Shown piece after piece: positions 54,810-61,054 of a stretch of DNA of 64,000 bases. The DNA lies in contig NZ_QUKD01000004.1 of NCBI RefSeq assembly GCF_003480915.1, positions 339,230-403,229 on the forward strand. Direction: 5' to 3'. The notes below the pieces were generated by a model, which did no database searches, was not told the DNA's origin, and worked only from the letters and a program-made list of their open reading frames with translations. Origin of the DNA: Parabacteroides sp. TM07-1AC. Lineage in GTDB: Bacteria; Bacteroidota; Bacteroidia; Bacteroidales; Tannerellaceae. Position 1 is the stretch's first letter. The number at the start of each line of letters is the position of its first letter. Made by a program: the position numbers and the translations under genes.

Positions 54810-55451
54810 TTATAGTTTTACCTTCAGGAAATGTTTGCACCAGGGCGTCAGGCCGCAGGATTCACATTTGGGCTTTCGTGCCACGCAGACGTATCGTCCG
54901 TGCAGGATCAGCCAATGGTGGGCAATCGGTATCTGTTTTTCCGGAATATTCTTCACCAATTCCTTTTCCGTTTCGAGCGGTGTCTTGCTGTTGTTGGTCA
55001 GACCGATGCGGTTGGCTACACGGAATACATGCGTATCTACTGCCATTGTCGGTTTGTTGTAGACAACGGAAGCGATGACATTCGCTGTTTTACGTCCTAC
55101 ACCGGGCAGTTTCTGCAGTTCGTCGATGTCGGACGGCACCACGCCGCCGAAATCGGAGACCAGCATCTTTGCCATTCCGACCAGGTGTTTTGATTTATTG
55201 TTCGGGTAAGAAACGCTGCGGATATATTCGAATACCACTTCCGGTGTCGATGCCGCCAGCACTTCCGCTGTAGGGAAATCCCTGAACAGGGCAGGAGTGA
55301 TCATATTCACACGCTTGTCTGTACACTGAGCCGACAGGATGACGGCAATAAGCAGTTGATACGGATCGTCATAATGAAGCTCCGTTTCCGCAACCGGTAC
55401 GTTTTCTTCGAACCAGTTCAATACACCTTTATATCGTTCTTCCTTTCTCAT
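54810..55451 (-). CDS. nth: Endonuclease III
   Basis: A 213-residue DNA glycosylase/AP lyase for oxidised pyrimidines in base excision repair. The helix-hairpin-helix LQKLPGVGRKTANVIASVVY holds the catalytic Lys (SAQCTDKRVN region) and the Asp is in MAVDTHVFRVANRIG. The C-terminal [4Fe-4S] set is complete: C-x6-C-x2-C-x5-C in CVARKPKCESCGLTPWC. It is cotranscribed with crcB upstream and the hypothetical 300-residue gene downstream. Confidence 0.95.
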   Translation of the reverse strand: MRKEERYKGVLNWFEENVPVAETELHYDDPYQLLIAVILSAQCTDKRVNMITPALFRDFPTAEVLAASTPEVVFEYIRSVSYPNNKSKHLVGMAKMLVSDFGGVVPSDIDELQKLPGVGRKTANVIASVVYNKPTMAVDTHVFRVANRIGLTNNSKTPLETEKELVKNIPEKQIPIAHHWLILHGRYVCVARKPKCESCGLTPWCKHFLKVKL

Positions 55452-55455
55452 ATCG

Positions 55456-55842
55456 TTATTTCAATAAAGATAAGACATTTTTTCCGAGTAACAAACCAAA
55501 AAATACGGCAATAAGTCCTAAGATATTGCTGGCCAGTATATTTATAAATGCTAATTTATAATCGCCCGTTTTCATGAGCGACATCGTATCCAATGCAAAT
55601 GAAGAGAAAGTGGTAAATCCGCCGAAAAGTCCGGTGAACAGGAAAGCTCTTGTGTTGACAGAGAAATTATAGTCTTCGGCAAGGCTCCAGCAGAAGCCGA
55701 TCAGAAAAGAGCCGATAACATTCACGGAAAGTATCCCAAAAGGAAAGGAGTAAAGCATCGACCGTTGCACCCACATGGAAACCCAATAGCGTAGTGCCGA
55801 TCCGATAGCTCCTCCTGTAATTAAAATCAAAACCTTTATCAT
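55456..55842 (-). CDS. crcB: CrcB/Fluc fluoride ion channel
   Basis: A 128-residue four-helix membrane protein that exports fluoride. It shows GGAIGSALRYWVSMWVQR near the start, the Asn-containing helix SVNVIGSFLIGFCW and GLFGGFTTFSSFALDTM, all typical of Fluc channels (central Na+ site, Phe box). It functions as a dual-topology homodimer. No fluoride riboswitch was found in the 75-bp region before it. It heads the crcB-nth operon after pheS. Confidence 0.92.
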   Translation of the reverse strand: MIKVLILITGGAIGSALRYWVSMWVQRSMLYSFPFGILSVNVIGSFLIGFCWSLAEDYNFSVNTRAFLFTGLFGGFTTFSSFALDTMSLMKTGDYKLAFINILASNILGLIAVFFGLLLGKNVLSLLK

Positions 55843-55864
55843 ATTTCATCCTCCAATGTGTTTT

Positions 55865-55889
55865 CCCCGGGCTGGTTAAAGGCCCGGGG
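55865..55889. other. GC-rich hairpin between pheS and crcB
   Basis: CCCCGGGC pairs with GCCCGGGG over a 9-nt loop. No T run follows on the minus strand, so it is not a clear terminator; it may slow RNA polymerase or protect the pheS message end. Confidence 0.6.
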
Positions 55890-55917
55890 ATGATGGTACA
55901 TGATTTAGGTTTTCAAT

Positions 55918-56937
55918 TTAATTGGCTGATTCGAATTGTTTCAGGAAACGGACATCGTTTTCCGAGAACATTCGAAGGTCTTTTACTTGGTATTTCAGGT
56001 TGGTTATACGTTCGATACCCATTCCCAGAGCGTAGCCGGTATAGACTTTGCTGTCGATACCGCAATTTTCGAGCACATTCGGGTCTACCATACCACAACC
56101 GAGGATTTCTACCCAGCCGGTATGTTTACAGAATGCACATCCTTTACCGCCACAGAGGTTGCAGGAAATATCCATTTCCGCAGAAGGTTCCGTGAAGGGG
56201 AAGTAGGAGGGGCGCAAACGAATTTTCGTTTCCGGACCGAACATTTCTTTTGCAAAGAAAAGCAATGCCTGTTTTAAGTCGGCGAATGAGACATTCTTAT
56301 CGACGTAAAGCGCTTCCACCTGGTGGAAGAAACAGTGAGCGCGGTAAGAGATGGCTTCATTACGATATACGCGTCCCGGACAGATGATACGGATAGGAGG
56401 TTCTTGATTCTCCATCACGCGGGTCTGTACCGACGAAGTGTGCGTACGCAGTAAAACATCCGGATTATGTTGTATGAAGAATGTATCCTGCATATCACGT
56501 GCAGGGTGATCTTCAGCAAAATTCAAAGAAGAAAACACATGCCAGTCATCTTCGATCTCCGGTCCTTCAGCGATGCTGAATCCCAGTCGTCCGAAAATAT
56601 CACAGATTTCTTTTTTAACGATGGAAAGAGGATGGCGCGTACCCAGTTGCACCGGATAAGCGGTACGGGTCAGGTCAATGTCATCATCGCCTGTCTGTAC
56701 GTTGTCAAAACCTGCTTTCAGTTCGTTGATCTTATTTTGAGTAGCTTCTTTCAGCTGGTTCAGAAACTGTCCCACTTCACGTTTCTGATCTGCCGCAACA
56801 TTGCGGAAATCGTTCATCAGGGAAGATATCTCACCTTTCTTGCTGAGATATTTGATACGTAAAGCTTCCAGTTCTTCGGCATTTGCAGCCTTCATATTCT
56901 CTACTTCCTGAAGCAGAGCCTTAATTTTATCGATCAT
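55918..56937 (-). CDS. pheS: Phenylalanine-tRNA ligase alpha subunit
   Basis: A 339-residue class II synthetase subunit charging tRNA-Phe with PheT (not in the window). It has the coiled-coil N terminus, HPLSIVKKEICDIFGRLGF, the class II motif 2 region ICPGRVYRNEAISYRAHCFF, then FGPETKIRLRPSYFPFTEPS and the GCGMVDPNVLENCGI segment with GYALGMGIERI (motif 3). Usual length. Its -7 box is at 56964-56971. Confidence 0.96.
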   Translation of the reverse strand: MIDKIKALLQEVENMKAANAEELEALRIKYLSKKGEISSLMNDFRNVAADQKREVGQFLNQLKEATQNKINELKAGFDNVQTGDDDIDLTRTAYPVQLGTRHPLSIVKKEICDIFGRLGFSIAEGPEIEDDWHVFSSLNFAEDHPARDMQDTFFIQHNPDVLLRTHTSSVQTRVMENQEPPIRIICPGRVYRNEAISYRAHCFFHQVEALYVDKNVSFADLKQALLFFAKEMFGPETKIRLRPSYFPFTEPSAEMDISCNLCGGKGCAFCKHTGWVEILGCGMVDPNVLENCGIDSKVYTGYALGMGIERITNLKYQVKDLRMFSENDVRFLKQFESAN

Positions 56938-56963
56938 TTCTAATCATATTTGTTTTCGACGTG

Positions 56964-56971
56964 CAAATTTA
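56964..56971 (-). promoter_or_regulatory. -7 box of pheS
   Basis: TAAATTTG on the minus strand is an exact TAnnTTTG match, 26 bp before the pheS ATG. Confidence 0.5.
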
Positions 56972-57067
56972 CTCCTTTCTTTTGGATACTGCAACCGATT
57001 GCAGCAGGTTTTTTCCGAAAAACGTTTTTCTATAGGTTGGTTGCTTTATTAAAAAGGAATTGTCGGG

Positions 57068-57169
57068 ATTAGGGGACGCAGAGAACGCAGACGCTCGCAG
57101 ACTTATTTTTTCTTTTAAATAAAATATCTGCGAAATTCTGCGTTTTCTGCGTCATCTGCGTCCCCTAAT
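57068..57169. repeat. Palindromic intergenic repeat of CTGCG units
   Basis: Inverted repeat with arms 57068-57102 (GGGGACGCAG, GAACGCAG, CGCTCGCAG units) and 57126-57169 (CTGCG repeated at 127, 137, 146 and 155). The outer ends ATTAGGGGACGCA and TGCGTCCCCTAAT are exact complements. It lies past the 3' end of the DUF3078 gene, so it may end that message. This type of CTGCG repeat looks like a dispersed Bacteroidales element, but I cannot test copy number here. Confidence 0.7.
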
Positions 57170-57173
57170 ATTG

Positions 57174-58055
57174 TCAGAAATTGTAAGCAAGCCCTACACC
57201 GAGTATCTCTTTGAACTGTACTTTTGCGCCGTGTCTTTCTCCGTTGTCGTCGAAGGTTTTCACGTCGTTATCGTATTTCAGCGTCGTGTTGAGCGTAGCT
57301 GAGAGGAATTTGTTGATCTTCATGCTGATCAGCATATCCCAGTTGACGTCGATGTTTCCGAACTGGCTGTCGTACGGGGTGAAGAAGTCGGCGGTCGTGA
57401 TCAGGCTCACGTTTTCCATCAACGGCATTTCCGCACGGGCTTTCAGGTAAGCGCCGCATTCGATCTTGAAACGGTCGCCCGGATCGACGCCGAATGCGCC
57501 CAGGTCGGAGAGGTAATCGTCTGCCACCCAAGTCATCTTGGCGGAAACAGGAGAGAGGAAGATCGAATAATTGCTTTTAGGGCGGTATTCCATACCCAAA
57601 GAGATGTTGGAATAAGCAGGAGCAAAGAAGTTGGAAATGTAATGTTCCTTGTCCGGATAATTGTATCCTTTAGCGAACTGCGTGTTCAGATCACCCATCA
57701 GCGTGTAGAACCAGACATTGTTGGTCGAGTAGCCCAGCTGGGTGGAGAGTCCGATCTTATCGGTGCTCTTGCGCATGCCCTGCGATTTGGTTTTCGTCAG
57801 TCCGTAGTCGAGAACGAGGTTGGTCACCCAGAGCCAGTTGCCGCTTTTATGTGTCAGCGATCCGTTCAGGTAGGCGTTTCCGGCAACGGAGTTTTCGCCA
57901 CCTGCCGACCAGTTGGTCATGGCTGTCTGCGACAGGTTAAGACCCGATACGCCTTTTAACACAAATTTTCCTTCTTCATATCCTTTATCGTCAGTCTGAC
58001 CGTATGCGATAGTTGCCAGTGCGACGAACAATATCATTAAGTATGTACGTTTCAT
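57174..58055 (-). CDS. DUF3078 outer-membrane beta-barrel protein
   Basis: A 293-residue exported protein (signal peptide KRTYLMILFVALATIAYGQT). The conserved DUF3078 pattern LKGVSGLNLSQTAMTNWSAG starts the mature part, followed by regular beta-strands (SGNWLWVTNLVLDYGLTKT, YSIFLSPVSAKMTWV) and the aromatic C terminus LGVGLAYNF, typical of outer-membrane barrels. The function is unknown. It is followed by a palindromic repeat and preceded by a 22-bp-period array. Confidence 0.9.
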   Translation of the reverse strand: MKRTYLMILFVALATIAYGQTDDKGYEEGKFVLKGVSGLNLSQTAMTNWSAGGENSVAGNAYLNGSLTHKSGNWLWVTNLVLDYGLTKTKSQGMRKSTDKIGLSTQLGYSTNNVWFYTLMGDLNTQFAKGYNYPDKEHYISNFFAPAYSNISLGMEYRPKSNYSIFLSPVSAKMTWVADDYLSDLGAFGVDPGDRFKIECGAYLKARAEMPLMENVSLITTADFFTPYDSQFGNIDVNWDMLISMKINKFLSATLNTTLKYDNDVKTFDDNGERHGAKVQFKEILGVGLAYNF

Positions 58056-58195
58056 ATTTTCTTTATAATTTAATTCAGTAATCTTTGAAGGCCCTCATTA
58101 TTTAAACAGGATTGATTAATTTTTGTTCATTTATATCCATAAAAGTGACTTATTGTATTTTATTTGTAAAAGTGAATTTGTGGGGTAAAACATTC

Positions 58196-58271
58196 TGTCC
58201 GAGAGAAAAAATAATTTCTTTCGGAAGAAAATCAAATTTCATTCGAAAGAAATTATTTTTTGTTCCGAATG
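58196..58271. repeat. 22-bp-period TCCGA/TTCGRA palindrome array
   Basis: The dinucleotide CG in TCCGAG, TTTCGGAAG, ATTCGAAAG and TTCCGAAT falls at 58200, 58222, 58244 and 58266, exactly 22 bp apart. Each core is palindromic (TTCGAA type) and A/T-rich spacers differ. The array lies between the 3' end of the ECF sigma gene and the DUF3078 gene, both on the minus strand. Same spacing as the arrays at 6376, 23026 and 32312. Confidence 0.75.
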
Positions 58272-58291
58272 GGGTGTCAGGAAGATATAGG

Positions 58292-58852
58292 TTAATGTAA
58301 TAAAGCGGTCAGCAGCGGCATGTAATCTTTCAGTTCCGTGCGGAGTATTTTCAATGATTGGGAAATGCGGTAGGCGATGGTTTTGGGAGAGACTCCGGTG
58401 CGTTCGGCTATCTCGTTGTAGGTAAGGTGTCCGAAGCGGTTCATCTCGAACGCTTTTCGGTATTCTTCCGGTAGTGCATGGATAGCCTTGGTCGCCAATG
58501 CGATCAGCTCGCCTTCCATATAAAAGTCGGGATCTTCAAACTGGTTCTCGAACTTGGCGTATAACGCCTCGTGTACCCGTTGTTTGATCTGGTTGTGGGT
58601 GATATTGTTCAGGCATTTGTTTTTCACCATAGTGAACAGCAAGGATTTCAGGGACATTTCGGGAATCAGCGCAGAACGGTTTTCCCAAAGCCACATCATT
58701 ACTTCCTGCACGATTTCTTCAGTTTCTGTTTCGGCCACATATTGGGATGCAAATGCGCATAGCCCCCTGTAATATTGTTTGTAGACCGTATCAAATACGC
58801 TTTCGTCGCCGGTTTTTAGTCTATTTAAGGTCTCTTCGTTGCTTGTAATCAC
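58292..58852 (-). CDS. ECF RNA polymerase sigma factor (second)
   Basis: A 186-residue sigma factor of the Bacteroidetes ECF group. Region 2 reads GDESVFDTVYKQYYRGLCAF and TETEEIVQEVMMWLWENR; region 4 reads LPEEYRKAFEMNRFGHLTYN, then EIAERTGVSPKTIAYRISQS. Normally such a gene is followed directly by fecR. Here it faces the other way and gpmA (58960-59712) lies between it and fecR (59861), so its partner is probably but not certainly that FecR. Confidence 0.92.
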   Translation of the reverse strand: MITSNEETLNRLKTGDESVFDTVYKQYYRGLCAFASQYVAETETEEIVQEVMMWLWENRSALIPEMSLKSLLFTMVKNKCLNNITHNQIKQRVHEALYAKFENQFEDPDFYMEGELIALATKAIHALPEEYRKAFEMNRFGHLTYNEIAERTGVSPKTIAYRISQSLKILRTELKDYMPLLTALLH

Positions 58853-58959
58853 TGATAGTTACTTTGATTTAATGCAAACTTAAACAAATATTTGGTGAAA
58901 AAAGAATCAACGCCCGGAAAATTTCCAAAAAAATCCCGGGCGTGAGTTATGAAAAACAA

Positions 58960-59712
58960 CTATTTTTTATCTTTTTTCCCCTGGTTAGCAACGGCTTCCA
59001 TCAATTTCTTGATTTCTTCCGGGTCACCCAGGAAATAATCTTTTACAAGGTTCAGGTCGTCATCGAATTCGAGTACGTAAGGAACGGCGGTAGGCAGGTT
59101 CAAATGTACGATATCCTCATCCGGAATGTTGCGTACATATTTAATGATACCTCTCAGGCTGTTCCCGTGAGCCGTCACCAGAATCTGGTCGGCTGTTTCG
59201 AGCGACGGAAAAATCACCTCTTTCCAGTAAGGCAGGATACGGTCGACGGTATCTTTCAGCGATTCCGTGCGCGGCAGCTCCTCGTCGGGTACATCTTTAT
59301 AACGGATCTCGAAACGTGGGTTACGCGGATCGTCCTCGCTCAGGGCATGCGGTGCCACGTCGTAACTTCTGCGCCAGATCAGCACCTGTTCGTCGCCGTA
59401 CTTTTCTGCCGTCTCGCTTTTATTGAGACCCTGCAGTGCGCCGTAATGCTTTTCGTTCAGCCGCCAGCTTTTTTCCACCGGGATCCAGTCCTGGTCCATC
59501 CGGTCGAGTACATTATTTAATGTCTTAACAGCACGCTTTAAATAAGATGTATAGGCTTTATCGAAAACATACCCTTCTTTCCGCAGCAAATCGCCCGCTT
59601 TACGGGCTTCCTCAATACCTTTTTCGGTAAGATCGACATCGGTCCATCCGGTAAACCGGTTCTCCTTGTTCCAGGCACTTTCGCCGTGACGGAGCAAAAC
59701 TATCTTTTTCAT
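58960..59712 (-). CDS. gpmA: 2,3-bisphosphoglycerate-dependent phosphoglycerate mutase
   Basis: A 250-residue glycolytic enzyme interconverting 3- and 2-phosphoglycerate. The catalytic [18 protein letters not shown] (phosphohistidine 8 region) is intact, as are [21 protein letters not shown] and [15 protein letters not shown] (second His). Its presence means glycolysis does not need the mutase-like gene of the threonine operon. The start follows a short A/T-rich region at 59713-59860. Confidence 0.96.
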   Translation of the reverse strand: MKKIVLLRHGESAWNKENRFTGWTDVDLTEKGIEEARKAGDLLRKEGYVFDKAYTSYLKRAVKTLNNVLDRMDQDWIPVEKSWRLNEKHYGALQGLNKSETAEKYGDEQVLIWRRSYDVAPHALSEDDPRNPRFEIRYKDVPDEELPRTESLKDTVDRILPYWKEVIFPSLETADQILVTAHGNSLRGIIKYVRNIPDEDIVHLNLPTAVPYVLEFDDDLNLVKDYFLGDPEEIKKLMEAVANQGKKDKK

Positions 59713-59860
59713 GTTCTTTTTTATTTATGATAACTGTCTGTATTTTAGATAACAACCGGAGACAGGAAAAAGATTTTGAATTTTTTCTTAAAAAAATCAC
59801 ATTTCCGTTTAGTACATCCTTTTCCTGAATTGTATTAATAATAGAAACAGGAAAAAAACG

Positions 59861-60889
59861 ATGATAGTAGACGAATATATACTGATAAGATACATCGACG
59901 GCACACTGCCCGACGACGAACGCTCCCAGGTTGACGACTGGGTGGCAGCCTCGCCGGAAAATGCGAAGTTACTGGAGCAGGTCTATTTTACCCTGCAGGT
60001 GACAGACCGCGTACGGGTGATGGAGTCGGTAGATCCCGAAATGGCCCTGGTCCGTTTCAAATCGAAAGTTCGTAAACAAAATAAAAAAGTTAGTTTACAC
60101 CGTTCCCTACAGATGCTGCAAAGAGTTGCAGCCGTACTTTTTATCCCGGTGTTAATTATGTCTGCCTATTTCTTTATGCAGATGGGGCAGGAGAAGGTGC
60201 GCATGGTCGAAGTGCGCACCAATCCCGGGGTAGTTTCGACGTTCGACCTGCCGGACGGTTCGAAAGTTTGGTTGAACGCAGGGAGTTCTTTGAAGTATCC
60301 GGCTAATTTCTGGCCCGAATGCCGTCAGGTCGAACTGACCGGGCAAGGGTATTTCGAAGTGACGAAGAATCCGGAAAAACCTTTCATCGTGAAAGTCGAT
60401 CCGGTTTATTCGGTAGAAGTTTTGGGAACCCGTTTCGATGTTTCCGCCTATAAAGATGACGATTTTGTCTCGACCACCCTTGTGGAAGGTTCGGTACAGC
60501 TGAACATCTCGCAGGCAAGCGGTCACATCACCCACCAGCTCCTGAAGCCCGATGAGCGGGCGGAGTTTACGCGGGTGGGCGGTAAATTGTACATCACTCC
60601 GGTCAACGCCGCCAACAATACAGCCTGGCGGAACGGCGAGATTATTTTCAAGAATCAGCCCATGTCGCGGGTACTTAAGGCGTTGACGCGCCATTATAAT
60701 GTACGCTTCGACGTGAAAGACAAGGAAGTGCTTGAAGCCATCATCACTGCCAGGTTTAAAGACGAACAGTTGCCGCAGGTGATGGAATATCTCAAACTGG
60801 CATCGAACGTCAAGTTCAAGATCAGCAAACCGGCGATAACCGCCGACAACCGGCTGGAAATGTCAGTCATAGAAATATCAAAAGAGTAA
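59861..60889 (+). CDS. FecR-family anti-sigma factor (second)
   Basis: A 342-residue regulator. The N-terminal cytoplasmic segment VDEYILIRYIDGTLPDDERS (sigma-binding type) is followed by one membrane helix (VAAVLFIPVLIMSAYFFMQM, ~88-107). The periplasmic FecR domain has VVSTFDLPDGSKVWLNAGSS, then LKYPANFWPECRQVELTGQG and FEVTKNPEKPF, and the C-terminal DUF4974-type part has FKNQPMSRVLKALTRHYN. Upstream is gpmA on the opposite strand, so it has its own promoter. The SusC gene follows after 165 bp. Confidence 0.94.
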   Translation: MIVDEYILIRYIDGTLPDDERSQVDDWVAASPENAKLLEQVYFTLQVTDRVRVMESVDPEMALVRFKSKVRKQNKKVSLHRSLQMLQRVAAVLFIPVLIMSAYFFMQMGQEKVRMVEVRTNPGVVSTFDLPDGSKVWLNAGSSLKYPANFWPECRQVELTGQGYFEVTKNPEKPFIVKVDPVYSVEVLGTRFDVSAYKDDDFVSTTLVEGSVQLNISQASGHITHQLLKPDERAEFTRVGGKLYITPVNAANNTAWRNGEIIFKNQPMSRVLKALTRHYNVRFDVKDKEVLEAIITARFKDEQLPQVMEYLKLASNVKFKISKPAITADNRLEMSVIEISKE

Positions 60890-60964
60890 AATAGAGTGTA
60901 GAACCTTTTTAAATCAGAATTGCCTATGTGGAAGTAGAGAAAAAAGTCCAAAAAACATACGGAA

Positions 60965-61015
60965 AGATGTTGACGCATCTCCCCGCATGTAAAAGTCCAA
61001 GCTGTTGACGCAGCT
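60965..61015 (+). promoter_or_regulatory. Twin hairpins with a shared TTGACG loop before susC
   Basis: AGATG-TTGACG-CATCT (60965-60980) and AGCTG-TTGACG-CAGCT (61000-61015) have the same loop and different complementary stems. Both are preceded by AAAGTCCAA-like sequence. The 35-bp step suggests a duplicated unit. An outer ACATACGG/CCGCATGT pairing encloses the first. They lie in the leader between fecR and susC, possible RNA control elements. Confidence 0.5.
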
Positions 61016-61054
61016 ATAGTTAACTTTATATTAAATAATAAGCATCACAAAATT

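Noticed and set aside
55843..55917. A fluoride riboswitch before crcB
   Set aside because: The region is only 75 bp and contains a simple GC-rich hairpin; the conserved fluoride-aptamer pattern is not present.
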